A DNA stretch of 43,261 nt from an uncultured Burkholderiales bacterium (GTDB lineage Bacteria; Pseudomonadota; Gammaproteobacteria; Burkholderiales; Burkholderiaceae_C), in NCBI GenBank assembly GCA_902825995.1, contig CADEDE010000018.1, forward strand, positions 1-43,261, read 5' to 3'. The stretch's first letter is position 1. Each line of letters starts with the position of its first letter. Below the pieces are notes generated by a model. That model saw only the letters and a list, made by a program, of their open reading frames with translations, did no database searches and was not told the DNA's origin. The position numbers were made by a program, and so were the translations under genes. This document shows positions 26,897 to 34,958 of the stretch, piece after piece.

Positions 26897-27699
26897 CAGC
26901 GGATTTCGCACCGGACCTCGAGCGCCGCTTCGGCGGCCTGCGCCGCCTGTATGGCCACCCAGCCTATGCCCGCCTGCGCGCGGCGCGGGTCGCCGTGGTC
27001 GGCCTTGGCGGCGTGGGCTCGTGGGCCGTCGAAGCCCTGGCGCGCAGCGGCGTGGCCGAGTTGACGCTGATCGACTTCGACCACATCGCCGAGTCCAACA
27101 TCAACCGCCAGGTGCAGGCGCTCGGGGCCACGCTCGGCCAGGCCAAGGCACAGGCCCTGGCCGCGCGCGTGGCCGATATCCACCCCGGCTGTATCGTGCA
27201 TGTCGTCGAAGAATTCGCCACCGCCGACAACTGGCCGGCACTGCTGCCGCACGCCGTCGATGCAGTCATCGACGCCTGCGACCAGATGCGCGCCAAGCAG
27301 GCGCTCGCTGCCTGGGCCATCGGCCAACAAATCGGCGAGCGCCTCGCCTTTGTCTGCGTTGGCGCGGCCGGCGGTAAACAGCTCGCGCACCAGGTCGAGG
27401 TCGATGACCTCGCTGCGGCCACGCACGACCCGCTGCTCGCCGCGCTGCGCCAGCGCTTGCGCCAGCAGGAGAGCGCAGCGCGCAGAGGCAACATCGGCGT
27501 TCGTTGCGTGTTCTCGAGCGAGAGCGTGCGCAGGCCCATTGGACCCGAAGGCGAGTGCGAAATCCAAGGCAAGCTCAACTGCCACGGCTACGGTTCGAGT
27601 GTCACCGTCACGGCCAGCTTCGGCTTCGCGGCGGCCGGCGATGCGATCCAGCAGTTGCTGTCAGCGCCGCGCTTCTTGACCAGGAATCTGCCTCTATAA
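26893..27699 (+). CDS. tcdA: tRNA threonylcarbamoyladenosine dehydratase TcdA-like (ThiF/MoeB fold)
   Basis: Protein of 268 residues from GTG 26893. E1-like nucleotide site: VVGLGGVGSWAVEALARSG, then LIDFDHIAESNINRQ and AVIDACDQMRAK. The extended C-terminus with GNIGVRCVFSSE and GYGSSVTVTASFGFAAAGDAI matches TcdA (CsdL), which cyclises t6A37 in ANN-decoding tRNAs. Those include tRNA-Lys, whose genes follow immediately. MoeB/ThiF members are shorter at the C-terminus. The stop TAA overlaps a TATAAT that probably drives the tRNAs. Confidence 0.9.
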   Translation: MTADFAPDLERRFGGLRRLYGHPAYARLRAARVAVVGLGGVGSWAVEALARSGVAELTLIDFDHIAESNINRQVQALGATLGQAKAQALAARVADIHPGCIVHVVEEFATADNWPALLPHAVDAVIDACDQMRAKQALAAWAIGQQIGERLAFVCVGAAGGKQLAHQVEVDDLAAATHDPLLAALRQRLRQQESAARRGNIGVRCVFSSESVRRPIGPEGECEIQGKLNCHGYGSSVTVTASFGFAAAGDAIQQLLSAPRFLTRNLPL

Positions 27700-27700
27700 T
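27695..27700 (+). promoter_or_regulatory. Putative -10 box for the tRNA-Lys genes
   Basis: A consensus TATAAT spans 27695-27700, overlapping the tcdA stop codon, 17 bases before the first tRNA. A GC-rich discriminator follows, as in stable-RNA promoters. The closest -35 (TTGACC, 27676-27681) is only 13 bp away, so its use is doubtful. Confidence 0.5.
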
Positions 27701-27716
27701 GCCGCCCTCTGCGGAC

Positions 27717-27792
27717 GGGTTGTTAGCTCAGTCGGTAGAGCAGCGGACTTTTAATCCGTTGGTCGCAGGTTCGAATCCTGCACAACCCACCA
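27717..27792 (+). tRNA. tRNA-Lys (anticodon UUU)
   Basis: This is a 76-nt gene including an encoded CCA. The acceptor stem is GGGTTGT/ACAACCC. A TAGCTCAGTCGGTAGAGCA D arm is followed by an anticodon stem GCGGA/TCCGT with loop CTTTTAA, giving anticodon UUU, and a GGTTCGAATCC T arm. It is a substrate for the t6A modification completed by the TcdA protein encoded just upstream. Confidence 0.97.
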
Positions 27793-27807
27793 CTCGATTT
27801 AATCGAG
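27793..27807. repeat. Short inverted repeat between tRNA genes
   Basis: CTCGAT-TTA-ATCGAG is a perfect 6-bp stem with a 3-nt loop filling the 16-bp spacer between the two tRNAs. It is probably a processing spacer hairpin rather than a terminator, since no T-run follows. Confidence 0.45.
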
Positions 27808-27808
27808 C

Positions 27809-27884
27809 GGGTCCTTAGCTCAGTTGGTAGAGCAGCGGACTCTTAATCCGTTGGTCGAAGGTTCGAATCCTTCAGGGCCCACCA
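27809..27884 (+). tRNA. tRNA-Lys (anticodon CUU)
   Basis: This is a 76-nt gene with an encoded CCA. The acceptor GGGTCCT pairs with AGGGCCC with one U-G pair. The body is almost identical to the preceding tRNA, but the anticodon loop CTCTTAA gives CUU, reading AAG. The pair looks like a tandem duplication with one anticodon change. Its 3' end is the boundary between core genes and the accessory-looking DNA that follows, so it is a candidate integration site. Confidence 0.95.
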
Positions 27885-28357
27885 AATTCTCTCGTATAAA
27901 CAAGCACTTAGCGATCTGACGCTTCAATAGCAGTTTCGGGCCGCTGTGCCGTTGCCAGATCGTTGCCAGATTCTTGGGGCATGGAAGCTGCCTGCGCAGG
28001 GCGAGTAGGTCGTTGCGTGACTGGTAGTCAAGCGCCGAGTGGCATGCTCGAGGCGGGCGGGGAGTTCCGCTGACGAGCGTGCATCGAGTCGAGTACGCAA
28101 ACTTGTTCTCCTCGATGTTGCGGGGCGTTCCGTAGTCGTGCATGCCGAGCCGGCACCTCATCTCCTGAGTCGCGGAGTTGCCACGCGCATCACGGATGCT
28201 GGCGATGGGTGGCGCTGATCGCCGTTCGAAGGAAATGTGCGTGCGGCCGACGAGCATCTGGCGCACGTCCATGATGACGTTCGCAGCCGGAGAGCTGTCC
28301 GCCAGCGGCCCGCGGACCGGTGGCGGCGGACCGGTGAGCGTCGGCTGCGGACGCGGC
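27885..28357. other. Gene-poor stretch after the tRNAs
   Basis: I see no supportable gene here. The only sizeable minus-strand frame (to 28272) reads through the antisense of the tRNA and is a known artefact type. A short tandem repeat CGTTGCCAGAT occurs twice at about 27949-27970. The location beside a tRNA fits eroded mobile-element DNA, but no integrase motif is visible. Confidence 0.4.
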
Positions 28358-28693
28358 TCAGTGCGCGCGCACGCGCGACGACACCCAGCTTTCGATCTCG
28401 GACTGAAGCCAGGCGACTGCGCGCTTGGACAACTTTATCGGCACCGGGAACTGGTTCTGCGAGATGAGCTTGTAGATCGTTGACCTGGCCAGCCCGGTGA
28501 TCCGCATGACCATCGGCAAACGCAGCAGGATGGGTTGCGCGTCCATGATCTGGGCTGCCGCTTCTCGGGCTTGTGGGGGACCGCTGGGCGCCAGGCTGGC
28601 GGCGGCGAGGCCGGTACGGACGTGCGCCTTCGGTGCGACCTGGTGGGTCTCGAACGTCGGATCGGCAGTTTGGGTTGCGGGCTTGGCGGACAT
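28358..28693 (-). CDS. AlpA-family regulator (mobile element)
   Basis: Protein of 111 residues from ATG 28693. Further upstream in-frame starts exist but give an unstructured N-terminus. The C-terminal 50 residues are an AlpA/MerR-like helix-turn-helix: LLRLPMVMRITGLARSTIYK, then QNQFPVPIKLSKRAVAWLQSEIESWV. AlpA proteins regulate integrase or excision genes of P4-like prophages and integrative elements. Its presence next to a tRNA but without an integrase suggests a decayed element. The N-terminal Ala/Pro-rich 55 residues have no clear role. Confidence 0.8.
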   Translation of the reverse strand: MSAKPATQTADPTFETHQVAPKAHVRTGLAAASLAPSGPPQAREAAAQIMDAQPILLRLPMVMRITGLARSTIYKLISQNQFPVPIKLSKRAVAWLQSEIESWVSSRVRAH

Positions 28694-29358
28694 GGCTGAA
28701 GGCTCGTTCGGGCGTTGGCGCTTGAGCCGCAGCGCGCCCTGAGCGCTGCAACCGGTGGAGGTCCTTTCCTCGGCCGACACGCTGACCTCCGCGCGTGGGG
28801 GCTGAATTGGCTGTTCATCGGTGCGAGTCCGATCGGAGGTCCGAGCGGGTTCGCAGTTCATGCTCGACGCGATCGGATTCGTGTCGCGGGCACATTTCCG
28901 ACAGGCGAGGGTCGCCGTCGACACACGTCGAAGACTCATGGACGAAGCCGAGGAGTCAATCGGTCCATGTCGCGCCGAGCGGGCGCCGAGGGAATCCTAC
29001 GCAACCAGCGGTTGCGCGAGTGCTTGGAAGGTGATCCGGAGAACGGATCGAGATCAGATGCAGACTCTGCCGTCCTGGACGGCGTTGACCGACGGCGTCG
29101 GTTCGATCTGAGGGAGGGTCACGACCTCGAACGGCTGCTCTGGCCCGAAGCGGGTAGCGGTGACAGCACCGGCCTGCCAGAACTTCGCCATCGATGGCAG
29201 GCGCATTGCGACGGTCGAACCCATTAAATCGGCGCCGTCGCGCCTCGTCAAGCACGGCAGATCATCGGACCAGCATCGGCAAGATGAGCGTGCGACACCA
29301 CCGGTGCGAAGGTGGGACGGCAACGGCGCCGCTTGCGAACCGCCCGAGAAGAAAGCGA
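28694..29358. other. Degenerate stretch with one weak ORF
   Basis: Frames on both strands are short and look like mutual shadows. The only one I would keep, weakly, is a minus-strand frame at 29054-29224, listed separately. This may be eroded DNA of the same element as the helicase fragment. Confidence 0.35.
29054..29224 (-). CDS. Possible small hypothetical protein
   Basis: A 56-residue frame beginning MGSTVAMRLPSMAKFWQAGA and ending VQDGRVCI. It lies downstream of, and on the same strand as, the helicase fragment. Its composition looks protein-like, but there is no clear ribosome site and no family I recognise. It could equally be a remnant. Confidence 0.22.
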   Translation of the reverse strand: MGSTVAMRLPSMAKFWQAGAVTATRFGPEQPFEVVTLPQIEPTPSVNAVQDGRVCI

Positions 29359-29380
29359 CCCCACCGCAGATGCGGTGGGG
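29359..29380 (-). terminator. Intrinsic terminator after the helicase fragment
   Basis: A perfect 9-bp stem, CCCCACCGC with GCGGTGGGG around a 4-nt loop, is followed on the minus strand by GTCGCTTTCTTCTC, a T-rich tail. It lies 14 bp past the stop codon of the minus-strand fragment, exactly where that gene should terminate. Confidence 0.65.
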
Positions 29381-29394
29381 CCCCAACGACAGCG

Positions 29395-29550
29395 TCAGGC
29401 TGCCATGGATTCTTCGGATGCTTCGAGTCCCTGCGTCCCTGCCTCGTCCTTGTCGAGGTCCAACTCGCGGACCAACTCGCGCTGTCGCGCCAGGAGCGTT
29501 GTCAGGCGCTCCTCGTACTCGAACGGCTTGCCCAGTTCCGCGTCCATGTC
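29395..29550 (-). pseudogene. C-terminal remnant of a mobile-element helicase/methylase
   Basis: About 50 codons, MDAELGKPFEYEERLTTLLA followed by RQRELVRELDLDKDEAGTQG and ending SMAA, resemble the extreme C-terminus of the very large Strawberry-notch/SNF2-type helicase-methylase proteins carried by conjugative plasmids and integrative elements. There is no room for the rest: the secreted-protein gene begins 23 bp upstream on the same strand. The gene is therefore truncated, but its terminator is still present. It marks the rearranged edge of a former element. Confidence 0.6.
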
Positions 29551-29572
29551 ACTGAACCGGTTCGATGCGAAC

Positions 29573-30430
29573 CTATCGCGTTGCCACCCAAACGCCGTCC
29601 GCACGCCGGCAGGCCACCGCGGGCTGCTTCTGCCAGCCCGATGGAGTGCGCACCTCGGCCACGTAGTTGCGGCAGTAGCGGCCGTCACTCTGGCGAACCG
29701 GCTTGCCGGGCACCACGGCGTACTGCTGGGAACCATGCCCGGTCCACGTGACACGGTGGCCAACCGGCGCCACTTCCAGTGCCTGACCGATGCACGCCTG
29801 GTCGTTCGAGTCGATGCGGCGGCCGATCTCGCCGCCGATCAGCACGCCGGCGATGGCACCGCCAGCGGTCGCAACGGCACGGCCGCTGCCACTGCCGATC
29901 TGGTTGCCCACCGCTGCGCCGACGATGCCACCGAGGATGCGGCCCACGGTGTCGCTGTTGCAGTGAGAGGCCGACGGGACCTTCTGCACTGGTGGCGGCT
30001 CGTAGCCCGGGCGGTACACCGGGGCCCGACCTTCCACGACGATCCATGGCGGATAGGCGACGACGGGCGCCGGCACGACCACCGCTTCGCGGTGCTCAGG
30101 GCGGTGGCCATCCTCGCACTTGCGCTCCTCCTTGTAGTCGCCGTTCTTCTTCCACTCGCGTTCGATCCTGCAACGGCCCTCCCAGAACTCGGCCTTGCGC
30201 TCCCGGAAGTGATCGGCGCTGCCTTGGCACTTGCGCTCTTCCTTGTAGTCACCGTTCCGCTTCAGTTCTCGCTCGACCTTGCAGGGGCCGTCCCAGAACT
30301 CTTCCTTGAACTCGCGCTTACCGCGGTGGCCATAGCCGCGCTCGTCATCGTCGTCGGCCAGCGCGAGCGACGAGAAGGACAGGCAGAAGGAAGAGGCCGC
30401 GATCGCGGCAATGGACTTCTTCGTGAACAT
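29573..30430 (-). CDS. Secreted glycine-zipper protein with duplicated Cys module
   Basis: Protein of 285 residues. A signal peptide ends at LALA-DDDD. Two near-identical 26-residue modules lie at about 44-69 and 80-105, each containing EFWxGxCxxERExKxNGDYKEERKC with two Cys and many charged residues. They are followed by a Pro-rich linker and a glycine zipper (about 160-205, RILGGIVGAAVGNQIGSGSG) of the 17-kDa/RT0821-like surface-antigen type. The tail SGWQKQPAVACRRADGVW is typical of this group. It is probably periplasmic or outer-membrane associated, with unknown function. It directly abuts the helicase remnant. Confidence 0.8.
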   Translation of the reverse strand: MFTKKSIAAIAASSFCLSFSSLALADDDDERGYGHRGKREFKEEFWDGPCKVERELKRNGDYKEERKCQGSADHFRERKAEFWEGRCRIEREWKKNGDYKEERKCEDGHRPEHREAVVVPAPVVAYPPWIVVEGRAPVYRPGYEPPPVQKVPSASHCNSDTVGRILGGIVGAAVGNQIGSGSGRAVATAGGAIAGVLIGGEIGRRIDSNDQACIGQALEVAPVGHRVTWTGHGSQQYAVVPGKPVRQSDGRYCRNYVAEVRTPSGWQKQPAVACRRADGVWVATR

Positions 30431-30758
30431 CGGTGCTCCAGTGACGTACGCGGATTGTCACTGGCTCCACAACGCCAGGGCGCCAGTGGTTGATGACGTT
30501 TCGCACACGCCGTTTGTAAGGCGGGCGTAACGGCCGGGCGGCCGGCCTCAGTCGTCCTTCTCCTCATCGGGAGCTACTCGTCGAGAACCACCGTGTGTGC
30601 GTCCGCCGCACGATGCGATTGGCCTTCGATGCGGCGTCGATCCTTGCTTGCTTCGGAGATCGCGTACGCACCACACGACATGCTGCGCGTTGAGCTATCG
30701 CAACGTTGGGCGTTCATCCAGGAGTACCGTGCCATTCATTCGGGTGTGGAGAAGCGCC
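30431..30758. other. Intergenic region between divergent genes
   Basis: This 328-bp stretch separates the secreted-protein gene (minus) from the membrane-protein gene (plus). I see no convincing gene. GGCCGGGCGGCCGGCC (about 30,531-30,546) is a GC-rich inverted repeat that could stop transcription. No strong promoter was picked out by eye. Confidence 0.3.
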
Positions 30759-31412
30759 ATGCAGTTGCCCTTTACCCACGAGCAATTCATTGACGTCTTC
30801 GCTCGCTACAACGGGGCGGTCTGGCCAGCGTGGGCGGTGGCCTACTTGTTGGCGGCCGGATTGCCCTTCTTGCTGAGAAGGCCTGACAGCCGAACGGGCC
30901 CACTGATCGGCGGCGGCTTGGCCGCGATGTGGCTGTTCACGGGCATCGCCTATCACTGGGCGTACTTCACCAGCATCAACAGGGCCGCCTGGGCGTTCGG
31001 GCTCTTGTTCGTGTTGCAGGGATTGGTCCTGATCTACGTTGCCGTCGTCAGGCGGCACCTCGAGTTCGGGCCGAGTGACAGGCTGTCCCAGTCCCTCGGC
31101 TGGGCGTTCGTGGTCTACGCGACAGTGATCTATCCGCTGATCGGGTTCGCGACGGGCAGCGAGTATCCAGCGATGCCGATGTTTGGCATCGCACCTTGCC
31201 CGGTCACCATCTTCACCTTCGGTGTTCTGCTGTTGGCGCGCGGGCATGTCCCTCGTTGGCTGCTGGTGATCCCGGTGACCTGGTCGCTGATCGGCGGCAG
31301 TGCTGCGTTCCTGCTGCGTGTGCCGCAGGATTGGTTCCTGCTGGTCAGCGGTCTGGCGAGCATGCCCGTGCTGCTGATGCGCGAACGTGCACGCCATCCG
31401 GTGCTGGCGTGA
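30759..31412 (+). CDS. DUF6064-like integral membrane protein
   Basis: Protein of 217 residues from ATG 30759 behind GGAGAAG. Earlier in-frame starts lack a ribosome site. It has about seven hydrophobic helices, beginning QLPFTHEQFIDVFARYNGAVWPA and including GGGLAAMWLFTGIAYHWAYF and MFGIAPCPVTIFTFGVLLL, as in the DUF6064 family. Function is unknown. It precedes the nitroreductase-like gene by 35 bp, and the two may be co-transcribed. Confidence 0.7.
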   Translation: MQLPFTHEQFIDVFARYNGAVWPAWAVAYLLAAGLPFLLRRPDSRTGPLIGGGLAAMWLFTGIAYHWAYFTSINRAAWAFGLLFVLQGLVLIYVAVVRRHLEFGPSDRLSQSLGWAFVVYATVIYPLIGFATGSEYPAMPMFGIAPCPVTIFTFGVLLLARGHVPRWLLVIPVTWSLIGGSAAFLLRVPQDWFLLVSGLASMPVLLMRERARHPVLA

Positions 31413-31447
31413 CGCCGTCCTACCAGTCACGATCGCTGGACGCCACC

Positions 31448-32506
31448 ATGCGTGGTGCACACGACCCACCGAACGGCACGAGATTGGGCGCACAAAGCTA
31501 CGAAGCCGTCGCCGCGCGAACGTGGCGCCTTGGCGCTTTGCGGGGCCTCGAGGGCACCGCGCTGCTTATGGAGTTGGTGCGTTATGCAACGCTGGCACCG
31601 TCGAGCCACAACACGCAGTGCTGGAAGTTCGGGTTCGAGGACCAGGCCATCGTCATCGCTCCGGACCCCTCGCGCCGGTGCCCGGTCGTCGACCCCGATG
31701 ACCATCACGTGTTCATCTCGCTCGGCTGCGCCGCGGAGAACCTCTTGCAGGCGGCGCTGGCCCATGGCTTCAAGGGAGAAGCGATTTTCGACTCCGCGCG
31801 TGACGCGTTGCGCATCGCGTTGACACCCACGGTCGCTGCGCGATCGCCATTGTTCGACGCGATCCCCCAACGCCAATGCACGCGCGCTGAGTACGACGGC
31901 AAGCCGCTCACGGGCGAGGAGTTGCGTCTGCTCGAAAAGGCGAGCAGCGGCACCGGCGTGCAGCTCTTGCTGCTGACCGACAAGACCGCGATGGAGAAGG
32001 TGCTCGAGTTCGTCGTTCAAGGCAACACCGCGCAGTTGAACGATCCCGCCTTCATCAGCGAACTGAAGTCGTGGATCCGGTTCAATGCCCGTGATGCGGT
32101 GCGGCTGGGTGATGGGCTGTCCGCGGCCTCCTCGGGCAATCCGTCGGTGCCGGCGTGGCTGGGCCGGATGGTCCTGGGCTTCCTCGTCACGCCCAAGGCC
32201 GAGAACGACAAGGTCACGCGTCACGTGCGCAGCTCCGCGGGCATCGCGGTGCTCGTCGGGCCCGCCGCCGACAAGGCGAGCTGGATCGAGGTCGGCCGCG
32301 CCTACGAGCGCTTCGCGCTTCAAGCCGCGGCCCTGGGCATTCGCCATGCGCATCTCAACCAGCCGGTGGAGGTGGCGTCGCTGCGGTCGTCGTTCGCCAA
32401 CTTCCTCGGCATGCCCGGGCGCCGCCCCGACCTGGTACTGCGCTTCGGTCGCGGACCGACACTGCCGCCCTCGCTGCGTCGACCCGTCGAAACGGTGCTG
32501 ATCTGA
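31448..32506 (+). CDS. Acg-like nitroreductase-family FMN oxidoreductase
   Basis: Protein of 352 residues from ATG 31448. The motif LVRYATLAPSSHNTQCWKF is the FMN-binding start of Acg-type nitroreductases, and SLGCAAENLLQAALAHGF and FALQAAALGIRHAHLNQPVE are further hallmarks. Acg proteins are flavin-binding but often lack the residues for nitro reduction, and some sequester FMN. Usual members carry a Tat signal, and none is visible here. Substrate unknown. The gene ends 19 bp before the hydrolase fusion gene and is probably in its operon. Confidence 0.75.
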   Translation: MRGAHDPPNGTRLGAQSYEAVAARTWRLGALRGLEGTALLMELVRYATLAPSSHNTQCWKFGFEDQAIVIAPDPSRRCPVVDPDDHHVFISLGCAAENLLQAALAHGFKGEAIFDSARDALRIALTPTVAARSPLFDAIPQRQCTRAEYDGKPLTGEELRLLEKASSGTGVQLLLLTDKTAMEKVLEFVVQGNTAQLNDPAFISELKSWIRFNARDAVRLGDGLSAASSGNPSVPAWLGRMVLGFLVTPKAENDKVTRHVRSSAGIAVLVGPAADKASWIEVGRAYERFALQAAALGIRHAHLNQPVEVASLRSSFANFLGMPGRRPDLVLRFGRGPTLPPSLRRPVETVLI

Positions 32507-32525
32507 GGCGCTGCGCGGCCTAACG

Positions 32526-34958
32526 ATGCCGGCCGGTCGCGTCATCGCAACTCTGGCGCTGTGCCTCTCAGCAGTGCACGCGTTGGCGGCAGAGCCGCTG
32601 GACCCACGCTTGGCCGAACGCATCGACAGCTTCGTCGCTGGTGAGGTCGAGGCATCCGGCATCCCGGGCGTGGCGATCGCGGTGCTGCAAGGCGGTCGCG
32701 CGCCGCATGTGCGCGGCTTCGGTCATGACGGGCGCGGCAAGGCGATCAGCGGCGACACGCCGTTTCCGATCGGCTCGCTGACCAAGTCCTTTACCGCATT
32801 GCTCGTGCGCCAGGCAATCGAAGCTGGTCGGCTGGACGCCGACGCGCCAGTGCAGCGCTATCTGCCGTGGTTTCGCGTCGCCGATGCCGAGGCCTCGTCG
32901 CGCATCACGCTGCGCCACCTGCTGAACCAGACGAGCGGCTTGTCACGCGCCGACGGCATCGCGCCGCTCCTGCAGGGCAGCCGGGCGAGCGTCGAAGAAC
33001 TCGCGCGCGGCATGAGCACCATCTCGTTGAATCGCGCGGTGGGGGAGCGCTTCGAGTACAGCAACTTGAACTATGTGCTGCTTGGCGCTGTGGTGCAGGC
33101 CGTGACAGGGGAATCGTGGGACGCACTGGTGCATGAACGCGTGCTGCGGCCGCTGGCGACGACGCACAGCCACACCGACCACGACAGCGCGCGGCGCGAC
33201 GGCATGACCGCGCTGCACCGCATGTGGTTCGGCGTGCCGGTGGCGCAGCAGACACAGCTGCTGCCGGGTTTCGCGCCGACCGGCAGCCTGGTGGCCAGCG
33301 CGAACGACATGGCGCGCTACCTGCAGATGCTGCTGGCCGGCGGCGACGCACCCGCGGGCCGCGTGCTCTCGGCGCAAGGCGTTGCGCAACTGCTCGCGCC
33401 CGGCTCGCCAGCGGCCCGCTCGACGCTGCTGTCGGCCGAATTCGCCTTCCGCTACGGCGAAGGCTGGTTCGTCGGCCCGTTCGGTGCCGCGGCCGATGCG
33501 CGCTGGCACCTCGGCAACCTGGCCTCGTTTGCCGCGTGGATGGTGCTGTTGCCCGAGTCGAAGCAGGCGGTCGTGATGCTGATCAATGCCAACACCGAGT
33601 TGCCGCTCGGCGAGGTCAACGCGGTGATGAGCCGCCTGCCGATCGGCGTGGTGAACCTGTTGCGCGAGCAAGCCGCGCCGCACGGACCGAGCCTGCGCGA
33701 GGCGTACCGGCGCTTCAATACCGTCGTGGCCGCTGCGCTGGTGGCGCTGGCGGCGCTGGCGTGGTGGGCCTGGCGTGCGCGGGCTGCATGGCCGGGTGTG
33801 TCGCTGGCGGTCGTGGCCGCGGCCTTGCTCGCGGCGCTGTACGCGACGGGCCTGAGGCCTGCGCTGCTTGCCGCCTTCGCGCCGGATCTGAGCTTGGGGT
33901 TGGCCGCGGCGGCGGCATTGCTGTGCTGGCCACTCGCATGGCGCATGGCGCGATCGGTGATCCGTGATCCGTCGCGCGGCACCGCCATGAAGCGCTCGCA
34001 CGGCGTCGTACTCGCGACCGTTGCCGCGTTGGGGGTGGCAACCGCGGTGATCCACGCACGGTTCAGGAGCGACCTCGCGCGCGCCGCCGAGCGCGCCGCG
34101 CAAGGCAGTGTCGTGCTGACCACGCGCTGCGGCCCGATCGAGTACCAGGAGTCGGGCCAAGGAATTCCGCTGCTGATGATCCACGGCAGCGGCGGCGGCC
34201 ACGACCAGGGCATGGCGTTTGCGCGTCCGCTCACGCAACACGGCATCCGCGTGATCGCGATGTCGCGCTTCGGCTACCTGCGCACGCCGCGGCCCGCCGA
34301 TGCGTCGCCCGAAGCGCAGGCCGATGCGCATGCATGCCTGCTCGATGCGCTGGGCATTGGCAAGGCGGTCGTGATGGGTGGCTCCGCAGGCGGCCCGTCG
34401 ACGCTGCAAACGGCGATCCGCCATCCCGACCGCGTCCGCGCGCTGGTGCTCGTCGTGCCGATCGCCTACAGGCCGCGCACGGTGGCCGATTCCGCGCCGC
34501 CAGTGTCGGACCGAAGCGACGCGATGCTGATGCGCTTGCTCGGATCGGACTTCCTGTTCTGGGCCGGCCTGCAGCTGGCGCGCGACCAGGTCGTCCGTTA
34601 CGTGCTGGCCACACCGCCCGAACGGGTCGCCGCGGCGAGCGCACAGGAACGCGCACGCGTGAATGCCATGGCCGACGGCATCTTGCCGGTGTCCACGCGC
34701 GTCGCGGGGCTGCGCGACGATACGGGGCTGGGCAAACGCCTCGGGCCCTACGCGCTGACAACGATCCGCGCGCCGACGCTCGTGATCAGCGCGCGCGACG
34801 ACGGCTTCGGCACCTACGCAGGTGCCGAGTACACGGCGAGCCAGATCGCCGGCGCGAAGTTCGTCGGCTTCGAGCGCGGCGGCCACCTGTGGGTGGGGCA
34901 CGACGATGAAGTGCGTGCCGAGATCGTCGATCTGATCAAACGATCGACCCCGCGATGA
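32526..34958 (+). CDS. Fusion of beta-lactamase-like serine hydrolase and alpha/beta hydrolase
   Basis: Protein of 810 residues with a signal peptide ending at LAA-EP. The first part (about 25-390) is a class C beta-lactamase/penicillin-binding fold, with S84-x-x-K87 in GSLTKS, Y178-S-N180 and a later HLGN in the KTG position. Two or three membrane helices follow (about 400-470). Residue 488 is an internal Met beginning a second membrane helix and an alpha/beta hydrolase domain (about 535-808). This has the oxyanion HGSGGG, nucleophile S620 in GGSAGGPS, Asp in SARDDGF and His in GGHLWVGH. Both halves keep their catalytic residues. It looks like two neighbouring genes fused by loss of a stop. 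The start of snoaL-like overlaps its stop. Confidence 0.85.
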   Translation: MPAGRVIATLALCLSAVHALAAEPLDPRLAERIDSFVAGEVEASGIPGVAIAVLQGGRAPHVRGFGHDGRGKAISGDTPFPIGSLTKSFTALLVRQAIEAGRLDADAPVQRYLPWFRVADAEASSRITLRHLLNQTSGLSRADGIAPLLQGSRASVEELARGMSTISLNRAVGERFEYSNLNYVLLGAVVQAVTGESWDALVHERVLRPLATTHSHTDHDSARRDGMTALHRMWFGVPVAQQTQLLPGFAPTGSLVASANDMARYLQMLLAGGDAPAGRVLSAQGVAQLLAPGSPAARSTLLSAEFAFRYGEGWFVGPFGAAADARWHLGNLASFAAWMVLLPESKQAVVMLINANTELPLGEVNAVMSRLPIGVVNLLREQAAPHGPSLREAYRRFNTVVAAALVALAALAWWAWRARAAWPGVSLAVVAAALLAALYATGLRPALLAAFAPDLSLGLAAAAALLCWPLAWRMARSVIRDPSRGTAMKRSHGVVLATVAALGVATAVIHARFRSDLARAAERAAQGSVVLTTRCGPIEYQESGQGIPLLMIHGSGGGHDQGMAFARPLTQHGIRVIAMSRFGYLRTPRPADASPEAQADAHACLLDALGIGKAVVMGGSAGGPSTLQTAIRHPDRVRALVLVVPIAYRPRTVADSAPPVSDRSDAMLMRLLGSDFLFWAGLQLARDQVVRYVLATPPERVAAASAQERARVNAMADGILPVSTRVAGLRDDTGLGKRLGPYALTTIRAPTLVISARDDGFGTYAGAEYTASQIAGAKFVGFERGGHLWVGHDDEVRAEIVDLIKRSTPR

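Noticed and set aside
27820-28272. 150-residue minus-strand ORF ending in a GPEGFEPSTNG-type peptide
   Set aside because: That peptide is the antisense translation of the tRNA-Lys gene, a well-known annotation artefact. The remainder shows no domain.
30700-32530. GTTGGGC near 30,708 and GCCTAAC near 32,520, resembling integron attC core sites
   Set aside because: They are not spaced or folded as an attC site, the second lies at the start of a gene, and no integron integrase is present. Best taken as chance matches.
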